Below, piece by piece: positions 15,565 to 24,030 of a DNA stretch of 64,000 nt (its first letter is position 1; every line of letters begins with the position of its first letter). The stretch spans positions 92,225 through 156,224 of the forward strand of contig NZ_LMJT01000045.1 of the NCBI RefSeq assembly GCF_001429395.1, in the 5' to 3' direction. The position numbers and the translations under genes are program-made. The stretch comes from Allobosea sp. Root381. GTDB taxonomy: Bacteria > Pseudomonadota > Alphaproteobacteria > Rhizobiales > Beijerinckiaceae. Under the pieces are notes generated by a model that saw only the letters and a program-made list of their open reading frames with translations, was not told the origin of the DNA and searched no databases.

Positions 15565-17084
15565 CGCCAGCGACCTATAGCGCGACGCCGGGCGGCTTCC
15601 TGCTCGTGCTCGCCGTCATGCTGCCAGCCGCCGCCATGCTCACGATGCTTGTGTCGCGCCCGCGCCATGCCCGCACGATCGCGCTCGCGACCATGGTTTT
15701 CGGCCTCGCGGTCGCTTTCTGGATCGGCGCCGAGCTCATGCGCAGCGGTACCGCACTGATCTATCTCGTCGGCAACTGGCAGCCGCCGCTCGGCATCGCG
15801 CTGCGGGCGGACGGCCTCTCGCTGATGATGCTCGCCGTGACGGCGCTCGTCATCACCGGCACCGGCCTGTTCGCCCACCGCCTGTTCGGACTCGACGCCA
15901 CGACCTGCGACGGCCGCGTGGCGACGAGCTTCTGGATGCTGCTGATGGGGCTGTGGAGCGGGCTCAACCTCGTCTTCGTCTCGCAGGATCTGTTCAATCT
16001 CTATGTTGCGCTCGAACTCCTGACCTTCGCGGCCGTGCCGCTGGTCTGCCTCGACGGGCGCGGCGAAACCGTGGCCGCAGCGCTGCGCTACCTGATGTTC
16101 GCGCTGCTCGGCTCGCTGCTCTATCTGCTCGGGGCGGGGCTGCTCTACGGCACCTATGGAACGCTCGACATCCGGCTGATCGCGAGCGCCAGCGAGCACG
16201 GCCCGGCGGTCCATCTCGCGCTGGCGCTGATGATCCCGGGGCTTCTCGCCAAGGCCGCGCTATTTCCTTTCCATCTCTGGCTGCCGCCGGCCCATGCGGG
16301 GGCGCCGGCCGCGGCCAGCACCGTGCTCTCGGCGCTCGTCGTCAAGGCGCCGATCTTCCTGATCCTGCGGCTGGTGCTGGACATCGCCCCGCCCGAGGCA
16401 GCGGCCTTCGCCGGCCAGGCGCTCGCTGTGCTGGGCGCGGGCTCGATCCTGTTCTGCAGCGTCATGGCGCTGCGGCAGGCGCGGCTGAAGCTGATGATCG
16501 CCTATTCGACCGTGGCGCAGATCGGCTATCTCTTCATCGTCTTCCCGCTCGCCGCTGGTGGCGACGGCGTGCCGCCCTGGGGCACGATCGCCTGGACCGG
16601 CGGCGCACTCCAGCTCACCTCGCATGCGCTCGCCAAGGCCGCGATGTTCATGGCGGCCGGCATCGTCGCGGAAGCGATCGGGCATGACCGCATCCGCGAT
16701 CTCGGCGGCTTCGGCCGGGTTCTGCCCCTGTCGGCCGCGACCTTCGGTCTGGCCGGGCTCTCGCTGATGGGCATCCCGCCCAGCGGCGGCTTCATCGCGA
16801 AATGCCTGCTGCTGACCGCCGCGGTCATCGAAGACCATTACTGGCTCGCCTTCACCATTCTCGCAGGGGGGCTTCTGGCCGGTGCTTACGTCTTCCGCGT
16901 GATGAACCGCGCGCTCGCGACTCCCGCCGTGCCGCTGGTGCTGCGCCAGCCGATCCCGCTCGGCCTCGAACTCATCCCGCTCGCGCTGGCGGTGATGGCG
17001 GTCGCGCTCGGCTTCCTGCCGCTCGAGCCCTTCGGCCTGCTGCAGATCGGCCGGCCCGATGCAATCCCGGTGGTCGCGCCATGA
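15561..17084 (+). CDS. mnhD: Mrp-type antiporter subunit D (NuoM/NuoN-like)
   Basis: A 507-residue polytopic protein of the proton-conducting membrane transporter family. The key charged residues of the ion path are present: Glu152 in DLFNLYVALELLTF (TM5), Lys231 in LLAKAALFPFHLWLPPAHAGAP (TM7) and Lys262 in ALVVKAP (TM8). It starts with GTG 15561, whose GTGA overlaps the stop of subunit C; the frame is open farther upstream, but that stretch lies inside subunit C. This is probably the catalytic antiporter subunit of the complex. Confidence 0.9.
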   Translation: MTPATYSATPGGFLLVLAVMLPAAAMLTMLVSRPRHARTIALATMVFGLAVAFWIGAELMRSGTALIYLVGNWQPPLGIALRADGLSLMMLAVTALVITGTGLFAHRLFGLDATTCDGRVATSFWMLLMGLWSGLNLVFVSQDLFNLYVALELLTFAAVPLVCLDGRGETVAAALRYLMFALLGSLLYLLGAGLLYGTYGTLDIRLIASASEHGPAVHLALALMIPGLLAKAALFPFHLWLPPAHAGAPAAASTVLSALVVKAPIFLILRLVLDIAPPEAAAFAGQALAVLGAGSILFCSVMALRQARLKLMIAYSTVAQIGYLFIVFPLAAGGDGVPPWGTIAWTGGALQLTSHALAKAAMFMAAGIVAEAIGHDRIRDLGGFGRVLPLSAATFGLAGLSLMGIPPSGGFIAKCLLLTAAVIEDHYWLAFTILAGGLLAGAYVFRVMNRALATPAVPLVLRQPIPLGLELIPLALAVMAVALGFLPLEPFGLLQIGRPDAIPVVAP

Positions 17085-18712
17085 GCGCCGCAAGCCTGCT
17101 CCTCGCCGCGACGATCCTGCTGCCGCTGGCCATGGCGGCCGGCTGCCTGTCCCAGCGGTTCAGGGCGCGGGCGCCGGCATTGCTCGTCCTCGCGCCGCTG
17201 CCGGCGATGCTCGCAGCCCTGCTCCTCCCGGACGGTGCCTCGGCCTCCTTCCCGGTTCCGTTCCGGATGACGCTGGCGCTGGATCGGCCCGGCGCGATCC
17301 TGCTCGGCGGCGCGGCGCTGCTCTGGAGCGCGGCCGGCGCCTACACCGCCTCCTATATGGGCGGCAAGCCCGGCACGCAGGGTTTTGCGATCTGGTGGCT
17401 GCTGACGCTCGCCGGCAGCCTCGGCGTCTTCATCGTCGCGGATTTCGCGAGCTTCTACCTGCTTTTCACCCTGGCGAGCCTGTCGGCCTACGGCCTCGTC
17501 GCGCATGAGCAGACCGCCGGGGCGAAGCGTGCCGGCGTCGTCTACATGGTGCTGGCCCTGCTTGCCGAAGCCTTCCTGCTGCTCGCGCTGGTGATGCTCG
17601 CCACCGGCAGCCCGGACTCCAATCCGCTGATCCGGGAGACGGCCGCGACCCTGCCCGCCTCACCACTGCGGGACGGCATTGTCCTCCTCGTCATACTCGC
17701 CTTCGCGTTGAAAATGGGGCTCGTGCCGCTGCATGTCTGGCTGCCGCTGGCGCATCCGGCCGCGCCGATGCCGGCCTCGGCCGTGCTCAGCGGCGTGCTG
17801 GTCAAGGCCGGCGTGATCGGGCTGATCCGCTTCCTGCCCTATGAGACGGCGCTGCCGGCCTGGGGCTTCGGGCTGGCGGTGGCCGGCGTGCTGACCGCTT
17901 GGTACGGCGCCGCTGTCGGCATCGCGCAGCGACGGCCAAAGACGATCCTGGCCTATTCGACGGTCAGCCAGATGGGGCTGGTTGCTGCGATCGCCGGTGC
18001 GGGCCTGGCGGCCGGCGATGCCGGGACGCCCGGCCTCGCGGCCTATTACGGGCTGCATCACACGCTGGTCAAAGGCGCACTCTTCCTCGCCGTCGGCATT
18101 GCTTTGGCCAGCGGGGGCCTGCGGCTGCGGGTCGTGCTGCTGCTGACCGGCCTGCTCGCGCTCAGCCTCGCCGGCCTGCCCCTGACCAGCGGCGCGCTCG
18201 CCAAGCTCGCGGTCAAGCCGATGCTCGGCTACGGCCTGCTCAGCCTTGCGGTCTCGCTCGCCGCCGCCGGCAGCACGATGCTGATGCTGCATTTCATCGC
18301 GGTACTCGCGCGGGAGACGGTTCAGAATCCAGATGCCGCGGCTCCAAAGGGTCAGGTGATCCCCTTCCTCGCCGTTCTGATCGCTTCTTTCGTCCTGCCA
18401 TGGTGGCTCTACCCCTCCCTGACGGGCGCTGCGCTCGCCAGCGTCTGGGAATTCGCCTCGTTCTGGAAGCTGGTCTGGCCGCTGCTGCTGGGGGCGGCCG
18501 TCTTCGTCCTGTTCCGGCGCTTCAACGGCATCGCGGGCGCGATCCCGGAAGGCGATATCCTGGTCCTGGCCGAGCGGCAGGCTCCGCGCCTGTCCCATCT
18601 GGCTGCCGCGATCGAGCGGCTCGACCGCTCGCTGCGCCAGTGGCCGGTCGCCGGCCTTCTGCTGATCGGCCTCGCCATCCTGCTCGGCGGGCGCTTCCTT
18701 CTGACCTCGTAG
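17081..18712 (+). CDS. Second MrpD-like (proton-conducting) subunit lacking the TM5 glutamate
   Basis: A 543-residue member of the same NuoL/M/N family as its upstream neighbour. Lys211 (LAFALKMGLVPLHVWLPLAHPAAP) and Lys242 (VLVKAG) are kept. The TM5 position held by Glu in NuoM, NuoN and MrpD is Thr130 here: DFASFYLLFTLASLSAYGL lines up with DLFNLYVALELLTFAAVPL of the neighbour. The C-terminus has extra helices and a loop with PEGDILVLAERQAPRLSHLAAAIERLDRSLRQWP. Vibrio Mrp operons are also known to carry two D-like genes. Because the Glu is missing, its ion transport may be altered or absent. ATG 17081 overlaps the previous stop by 4 bases. Confidence 0.8.
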   Translation: MSAASLLLAATILLPLAMAAGCLSQRFRARAPALLVLAPLPAMLAALLLPDGASASFPVPFRMTLALDRPGAILLGGAALLWSAAGAYTASYMGGKPGTQGFAIWWLLTLAGSLGVFIVADFASFYLLFTLASLSAYGLVAHEQTAGAKRAGVVYMVLALLAEAFLLLALVMLATGSPDSNPLIRETAATLPASPLRDGIVLLVILAFALKMGLVPLHVWLPLAHPAAPMPASAVLSGVLVKAGVIGLIRFLPYETALPAWGFGLAVAGVLTAWYGAAVGIAQRRPKTILAYSTVSQMGLVAAIAGAGLAAGDAGTPGLAAYYGLHHTLVKGALFLAVGIALASGGLRLRVVLLLTGLLALSLAGLPLTSGALAKLAVKPMLGYGLLSLAVSLAAAGSTMLMLHFIAVLARETVQNPDAAAPKGQVIPFLAVLIASFVLPWWLYPSLTGAALASVWEFASFWKLVWPLLLGAAVFVLFRRFNGIAGAIPEGDILVLAERQAPRLSHLAAAIERLDRSLRQWPVAGLLLIGLAILLGGRFLLTS

Positions 18713-18731
18713 CAAACGGACAAGACCTGAC

Positions 18732-20549
18732 GTGACCGCCATCGAAAGCACCGCCCTCGTTGTCGCCGTTACGGTCGCGCTCTTCGCCTGGAACCGGCTC
18801 CCGGTGGTCGTGGTCGCGATCGGGGCTGCGCTGTCGCTCTGGGCGCTGGAAGTGGTCACGATCGAGCAGGCGCTGGCCGGCTTCGGCGACCGGGCGGTGC
18901 TCTTCGTCGCGAGCCTCTTCATCGTCAGCGCGGCGCTGGAGAAGACCGGCGTCACCGCCTGGGCGGGGCAACTCCTGATCTCCCGGGCCGGCGAGAGCCG
19001 CTCGCGCCTGCTGGTGATCATCATGGCGGCTTCCGGCTGCCTGACGGCGCTGATCAGCGGCGGCGGCGCAGTCGCGGCGCTGATGCCGGTCGTCGTCATG
19101 GCGGCGATCCGGCTGCGCCAGTCGCCTGCGCAGCTCCTGATGCCGCTCGCCTTCGCCGCCCATGCCGGAGCCAATATCCTGCTCACCGGCGCGCCGAAGA
19201 ACATCCTCGTCTCGGAGGCGCTGGAGGATAGCGGGCTGCCCGGCTTCGGCTTCGCCGAGTTCGCCCTCGTCGGCGTGCCGCTGCTCGCCGGGACGATGCT
19301 GATCATCCTGCTGCTGGGCCGGCGGCTGCTGCCGGAACAGAGCCGTGCGCGGCTCCCGGCCGATTTCAGCCGGCACGCCCAGACGCTGGTCGAGCATTAC
19401 GGGCTGACCGACGGCTTCTTCCATCTGCGCGTGCGGGCGAGTTCACCCTCCATTGGCCTTCCGGCGGCGGAACTGGACCTGCGGCGCCATGGCAGCGTCG
19501 AGCTCGTCTCCGCCCTCGCGGGCGCCTCAAGCAGGCCGCTCGGCGCCGCCGCGATCCGCGAAGGCGACTATCTCCTGGTCAGGGGTGAGGGGGACGCCGT
19601 CGCCCGCCTCTGCGCCGAGCAGCATCTTGCGCCCCGGGACGAGACAGCCGACGCAACCGGCGACGCGGCCGGAGCCCTGCTGAACGAGCGGACCGGGCTG
19701 GCCGAGGTGGTCATCCCGCCGCGCTCCGGCCTGATCGGGCAGGCCCTGCATCCCGGCATGACGACGGAGAGCGGCGATCTCATCGTGCTCGCGGTCCAGC
19801 GCGGCGGGCTCGATCTCGACCCGGGCAGCCCCGCCCTTCAGGCGGGCGACACCATCCTGGTGAAGGGAAGCTGGAAGGCGCTCGACCTCCGGCTCGCGGA
19901 TCCGGATGTCCTCGTCGTCAACTCGCCCGACCTCGTCCGCCGCCAGGCGGTGCCGATGGGCGCCGGTGCGGGCGTCGCGATAGCTGCCCTGTCGGCGCTC
20001 GTCGTGCTGCTCGCGACCGGCATCGTGCCGCCGGCGGTGGCGGCGCTCATCTGCGCGCTGGGGCTGATCGGCGCCGGCATCCTCTCGGTCGAGGAAGCCT
20101 ATCGCGCCATCCATTGGACCACGATCATCCTGATCGGCGCGATGATGCCGCTCTCGGTCGCGATGGTGCAGTCCGGCGCGGCCGACCTCGTCGCCAGCCA
20201 TCTCGTGGCGTTGACGGGCGGCGGGGGGCCGATCGTCTTCCTCGCCGGGCTCTTTCTGCTGACCGCCTGCCTCGGCCAGATCATGAGCAACACCGCGACG
20301 ACGATGCTGGTGATCCCGATCGCGATGGCGGCCGCGACCAGCATGGGCGTCTCGCCCCGGCCGATCCTGATGAGCCTGTGCATCGCCGGCGCCGCCTCCT
20401 TCATGACGCCGATCGCGACCTCGACCAATCTGATGGTGATGGGCCCGGGCGGCTACGCCTTTGGCGATTACTGGAAGCTCGGCCTGCCGCTGATGATCTG
20501 GTTCTTCGTGATGGCGGTATTTTATGTGCCGCTGGTGTGGCGGTTCTGA
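18732..20549 (+). CDS. SLC13-family permease with two RCK-C (TrkA-C) domains
   Basis: The protein has 605 residues. An N-terminal membrane block (about 1-205) is followed by two TrkA-C-like regulatory domains (about 215-300 and 315-395) and a second membrane block (about 410-600). The second half has the family SNT motif in LGQIMSNTATTMLVIP and the STNLMVMGPGGY segment. In the first half the usual [SN]NT is replaced by LISGGGAVAALMPVV, and GANILLTGAPKNILV stands at the matching re-entrant loop. This should be a secondary anion transporter gated by a bound ligand. The GTG start lies 19 bases after the Mrp-like operon on the same strand, so it is likely co-transcribed. Confidence 0.8.
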   Translation: MTAIESTALVVAVTVALFAWNRLPVVVVAIGAALSLWALEVVTIEQALAGFGDRAVLFVASLFIVSAALEKTGVTAWAGQLLISRAGESRSRLLVIIMAASGCLTALISGGGAVAALMPVVVMAAIRLRQSPAQLLMPLAFAAHAGANILLTGAPKNILVSEALEDSGLPGFGFAEFALVGVPLLAGTMLIILLLGRRLLPEQSRARLPADFSRHAQTLVEHYGLTDGFFHLRVRASSPSIGLPAAELDLRRHGSVELVSALAGASSRPLGAAAIREGDYLLVRGEGDAVARLCAEQHLAPRDETADATGDAAGALLNERTGLAEVVIPPRSGLIGQALHPGMTTESGDLIVLAVQRGGLDLDPGSPALQAGDTILVKGSWKALDLRLADPDVLVVNSPDLVRRQAVPMGAGAGVAIAALSALVVLLATGIVPPAVAALICALGLIGAGILSVEEAYRAIHWTTIILIGAMMPLSVAMVQSGAADLVASHLVALTGGGGPIVFLAGLFLLTACLGQIMSNTATTMLVIPIAMAAATSMGVSPRPILMSLCIAGAASFMTPIATSTNLMVMGPGGYAFGDYWKLGLPLMIWFFVMAVFYVPLVWRF

Positions 20550-20567
20550 ACGCGCGGAAACCCAATG

Positions 20568-20683
20568 AGCCCTCATCCTGAGGAGCCGCGAGCGGCGTCT
20601 CGAAGGATGCTTTCAGGAGGCTCCAGTGACCGCTGGACCATCCTTCGAGACGCGGCCTACGGCCGCTCCTCAGGGTGAGGGCT
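20568..20683. repeat. Intergenic palindromic repeat, CATCCTGAGGAGC family, well-kept copy
   Basis: About 116 bases form one long imperfect hairpin: AGCCCTCATCCTGAGGAGC near one end pairs with GCTCCTCAGGGTGAGGGCT at the other, and CGTCTCGAAGGATG pairs with CATCCTTCGAGACG inside. It lies between two converging genes and may also stop transcription. A decayed second copy is at 13042-13155. Confidence 0.85.
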
Positions 20684-20700
20684 AAGGGGAAAGGCGTGCG

Positions 20701-22188
20701 CTACTCCGGCTTCTTCTCCACTGCCGCCGCGCTCGCCCGCGGGCCGAGCCGCTCGTCGATGCGCTCCTGCAGATAGGGGTAGAACGGGTTCGAGGACATG
20801 CGCAGCAGCGCGTCGAGATTGACGATCAGCGTGCCGCGCTCGCCGCGCGCCGCGACCGAGCCGAGCGCGATGCCGAAATCGTCCTTCGGATCGGGCGTCA
20901 TGCCGTAGAGCCCGTCCGTCAGCGGAAACGGCAGCGCGACATGCGAGAGCGAGAAGACGTCGCGCGGATAGGTCAGGCCGAGCGCCCGCTCGCTCTCCTC
21001 GGTCGCGCCGGCCTCCGTCACCCGCTCGACAACATCGCTCGAATCCGGGCCTGAATTGGTGATGACGGACAGGCGGAAATTGCGCGGCGCCGGCGGCAGC
21101 ATCCGCGTCAGCAAGGTGTCGGCCGAGCTGTTCAGCAGCGGCCCGAACTTGGCGCTGCGGTTGAGATCGAACAGCACGAGCTCGCTGCCATTGGCCGGCA
21201 GATGGGCATAGAGCGAGGAGAGGATCGCGCGGGTGCTGACCGTGAAGTCCATCACCGACTGGAAGGTGATCAGCGGCGCGATGTCCTTGAGGCGGCCTTC
21301 GCGCGACTGCCGCAGGATTTTCTGCTGCAGGGCTGCGGTCAGGAGATGGGATTGCCGCGCGCCGTTCACCGGAAACGAGTTGTATTTGAACGGGTTGAAC
21401 TCGGGCAGCACGCTGAGCCAGGCCGCCTTGGCGAAGGCAGGCAGGATCGCCGGCAAGGCGGCGAGGCCGGCGAAGCGCGCGAAAGAGGTGATGCCGACCA
21501 TCGGCGAGATCAGCACGAGCCGGTCCGGCCGCGCCAGCTTCGCATCGTCGAGGGCTTCGAGCGCGTACATCAGCGCGAGCGCGCCACCATTCGAGAAACC
21601 GACCAGATGCAAGGGCACCGACGCGCCCGACAGGCGGCGCGCCTCGCGTACGGCAAGCCGCGTCGCGGCGAGCCAGTCTTCCCATTCGACCTCGGTCAGG
21701 CCGGCCGGCACGGTGCCATGGCCGGGCAGCCTGATCGCCACCGCGACAAAGCCGCGCTCGCGATATTGCCGGGCGATGTGGCGCAGGCTGTAGGGGGAAT
21801 CCGTCAGCCCGTGCAGGAAGACGGCCGCTCCCTTCGGCGGCCCCTCCGGCTGCAGCACATAGGAGCGGTTCCAGTCCTGCGCGAAGCGTCCGGGATAGAT
21901 CGGGCTGTCGTCGAAATAGCGGTTGAACGAAACCCGCTCCTCCGGCTCGAGCTTCTGCGTCACCTCGGCTCGGACCTCGGCGAAGGCCTCGCCCTCGGCC
22001 GTGAGATAATCCTGCCAGCCGGACCGATCGAGCTCGGCAATCGAGAGCTCGCGGGGGATATAGGTATGCCAGGGCTCGAGTGGCGCGCCGCGCTGGGTCG
22101 CATAGATGCGGAAACCCAGCAGTGAGACGGCAACGATCGCGACGGCGATCGCCGCGCGTTTCAGGGCCTTCTTGAGAAAGATCCGCAT
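20701..22188 (-). CDS. Alpha/beta hydrolase (lipase/esterase-like), membrane-anchored
   Basis: The protein has 495 residues. One N-terminal hydrophobic helix (AAIAVAIVAVSLLGFRIYA) acts as a signal anchor. The hydrolase core has an oxyanion-hole region AVFLHGLTDSPYSLRHIA, a cap-proximal GHGTVPAGLTEVEWEDW segment, and the nucleophile elbow LVGFSNGGALALMYAL with Ser as catalytic residue. These are shared with lysophospholipase and serine aminopeptidase-like hydrolases. The real substrate cannot be told. It is a single gene facing the SLC13 gene, with a palindromic repeat between them. Confidence 0.8.
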   Translation of the reverse strand: MRIFLKKALKRAAIAVAIVAVSLLGFRIYATQRGAPLEPWHTYIPRELSIAELDRSGWQDYLTAEGEAFAEVRAEVTQKLEPEERVSFNRYFDDSPIYPGRFAQDWNRSYVLQPEGPPKGAAVFLHGLTDSPYSLRHIARQYRERGFVAVAIRLPGHGTVPAGLTEVEWEDWLAATRLAVREARRLSGASVPLHLVGFSNGGALALMYALEALDDAKLARPDRLVLISPMVGITSFARFAGLAALPAILPAFAKAAWLSVLPEFNPFKYNSFPVNGARQSHLLTAALQQKILRQSREGRLKDIAPLITFQSVMDFTVSTRAILSSLYAHLPANGSELVLFDLNRSAKFGPLLNSSADTLLTRMLPPAPRNFRLSVITNSGPDSSDVVERVTEAGATEESERALGLTYPRDVFSLSHVALPFPLTDGLYGMTPDPKDDFGIALGSVAARGERGTLIVNLDALLRMSSNPFYPYLQERIDERLGPRASAAAVEKKPE

Positions 22189-22356
22189 CTCACCGCTTCC
22201 CGCGCAGGAGCGGCGATGCCGGTTCCGGCATCCCGCAATCTCGCCGTTATGTCGGCCCGTTCCCTGTCAGGGGAGTGCGCAGTATCCCAAAAACGCACCT
22301 TGTGTCCCGATTTTTTCTCGATCGTCCGAACTTCCCCGCCGGCACGAGGCATGCCG

Positions 22357-23640
22357 TCAGGAAAACATGTCGGCCGTGATCGCGCCATACCAGCTCATGT
22401 TCTCGGCCTGGGTCTGGCGGCGGAGTTCCTCACTCTCGCCCGGGGCAGAGACGAAGGTCTCGGTAGCCGCGATCCGTCCGTCCTTAGGCTCGTAGCGGCC
22501 ACCCACCTTGATCGCGTCGTCGGTATCGATCAGGCTCCAGCAGGTGTTGACGTAACGCGCCGGGAAGGCCCGGCTGCCGGTCAGCTCGTGGCGGATGACC
22601 ATGGCCGCTACCTTGGCCTGGCTGTTGGCGGAGAAGGCGGATTTCGGCATGTCGCCGGCGATGCAGGCATCGCCCAGCACGAAGACGTTCGGGTCGGAGG
22701 CCGATTTCATCGTCGCCGGGTCGATGGTGCAGTAACCGCCGGGGGGTGCCAGGCCCGCGCTGCGGGCGATTTCTCCGGCCATCTGCGCCGGGATGACGTT
22801 GACGAAGGCGCAGTCGCGATAGGTCTCGAAGCCGGTCTCGACGCTGTTCGTGCCAGGATCGACGGATTTGACGCCGTCATGCACCTTGGGACCGAGCCAT
22901 TCGATCATGCCGCCATAGCGCTTCTCCCAGTCGGCCTGGAAGGCGGCCTGCTTGGAGAAGCTCTCCTTGGGGTCGAGGATGACGATCTTCGCCTTCGCCT
23001 TGCCGGCCTGCTTCAGCACATGGGCGAACATCGAGGCCCGTTCATAGGGCCCGGGCGGGCAGCGATAGGGGTTCGGCGGTGCGATCATGACGATGATGCC
23101 GCCATCCGGCACCTGCTCGAGCCGCTCGCGGACCAACTGCGTCTGGCGCCCCGGCTTCCAGCCATGCGGCATCGCCTCCTCGCTCTCCTTCGACCAGCCG
23201 GGGACGGAATCGTATTTCAGGTCGATGCCGGGGGAGAGGACGAGCCGGTCATAAGGCAGGCGCTGGCCGGTGGAGAGCAGTACCTCCCTGCGGTCGCGGT
23301 CGATCGCGGTCGCCCGGGCGCGCGCCAGCGTCAGCGCCTCGCCGTAATTTGCCGCCAGCGCATCGTAGCGGTGGACGATCTCGTCATAGCCCTTGAAGCC
23401 CCCGATATAGAGGTTCGAGTGGAAGCAGCTCTGGTAGGTCTCGTTCTCCTCGACCAGCGTGACGGCAATCGCCCCCTGGCTGTCCCTGGCAATGTAGCGG
23501 GCGGCGGTGGCACCGCCGGCCCCGCCGCCGACCACCACGACACGCGGCCTTGCCTGTCCGAGCACGGCCGGCGCAGGCAGGCCGAGCGCTGCTGCGGCGG
23601 CAAGCCCGGAGGCGACGAGGCCTCGACGATCGATCTGCAT
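22357..23640 (-). CDS. soxF: Flavocytochrome c sulfide dehydrogenase flavoprotein (SoxF/FccB-like)
   Basis: A 427-residue FAD enzyme. A Tat-like signal (DRRGLVASGLAAAAALGLPAPAVLG) sends it to the periplasm. The FAD-binding motif is VVVVGGGAGGATAARYI. Cys72 in ETYQSCFHSNLYIGG matches the Cys that binds FAD covalently in FccB. Cys194 (PYRCPPGPYERAS) and Cys304 (GGYCTIDPATMKSA) match the redox-active pair that attacks sulfide. All the expected catalytic Cys are thus present, so it should oxidise sulfide or a polysulfide and pass electrons to the cytochrome coded just upstream. It is the last gene of the Sox operon. Confidence 0.88.
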   Translation of the reverse strand: MQIDRRGLVASGLAAAAALGLPAPAVLGQARPRVVVVGGGAGGATAARYIARDSQGAIAVTLVEENETYQSCFHSNLYIGGFKGYDEIVHRYDALAANYGEALTLARARATAIDRDRREVLLSTGQRLPYDRLVLSPGIDLKYDSVPGWSKESEEAMPHGWKPGRQTQLVRERLEQVPDGGIIVMIAPPNPYRCPPGPYERASMFAHVLKQAGKAKAKIVILDPKESFSKQAAFQADWEKRYGGMIEWLGPKVHDGVKSVDPGTNSVETGFETYRDCAFVNVIPAQMAGEIARSAGLAPPGGYCTIDPATMKSASDPNVFVLGDACIAGDMPKSAFSANSQAKVAAMVIRHELTGSRAFPARYVNTCWSLIDTDDAIKVGGRYEPKDGRIAATETFVSAPGESEELRRQTQAENMSWYGAITADMFS

Positions 23641-23700
23641 GGCTCCCTCCCGTTCTGTCCCTAGTCTCGCATCAGCGCGGCCCGGCGCCGTCGCGAACGC

Positions 23701-24030
23701 TCATTCGGCCTGCCTGAGACCGCCATAATACGCCGCCAGCGCCGCGATTTCCTCGGCGGACAGGCCCGCGGCGATCGTCTGCATCACCCGGTTTTCGCGC
23801 TGGCCTTGCCTGTAGGCCTGCATCAGCGCGACGAACTGGTCGGGGGGGATGCCGATAATCGCCGGGATGCCGCCCTGCTGCCGCCCGCTGCTCTGATGGC
23901 AACTGGCGCATTCCGCCGCGAGATACTCGCCGAGCGCGGCGTCCGCAGCGGCGGCGCTGCCCTGCGCCGCGAGCGCGCCGGCCAGCACCAGGGCTGCACG
24001 CCGCAGGCTATCGCCCGTTCGCGTCGTCAT
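23701..24030 (-). CDS. Monohaem cytochrome c, probable partner of the SoxF-like flavoprotein
   Basis: A 109-residue protein with a cleavable signal peptide (LRRAALVLAGALAAQGSAAAA) and one haem site CASCH (Cys41 to His45). PAIIGIPPDQFVALMQAYRQGQRENRVMQTIAAGLSAEEIAALAAYYGGL is the usual cytochrome c553/c4-like fold, with Met in ENRVMQTIA as the likely sixth ligand. Being directly before the flavoprotein gene and after soxA, it is most likely the haem subunit of the flavocytochrome (SoxE/FccA role). ATG 24030 overlaps the soxA stop by 4 bases. Confidence 0.8.
   Translation of the reverse strand: MTTRTGDSLRRAALVLAGALAAQGSAAAADAALGEYLAAECASCHQSSGRQQGGIPAIIGIPPDQFVALMQAYRQGQRENRVMQTIAAGLSAEEIAALAAYYGGLRQAE

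Noticed and set aside
22357..23640. Sulfide:quinone oxidoreductase instead of a flavocytochrome flavoprotein
   Set aside because: A Tat signal, the covalent-FAD Cys72, the PYRCPPGPYER motif and a cytochrome c gene next door fit FccB/SoxF; membrane-binding C-terminal helices of SQR are absent.
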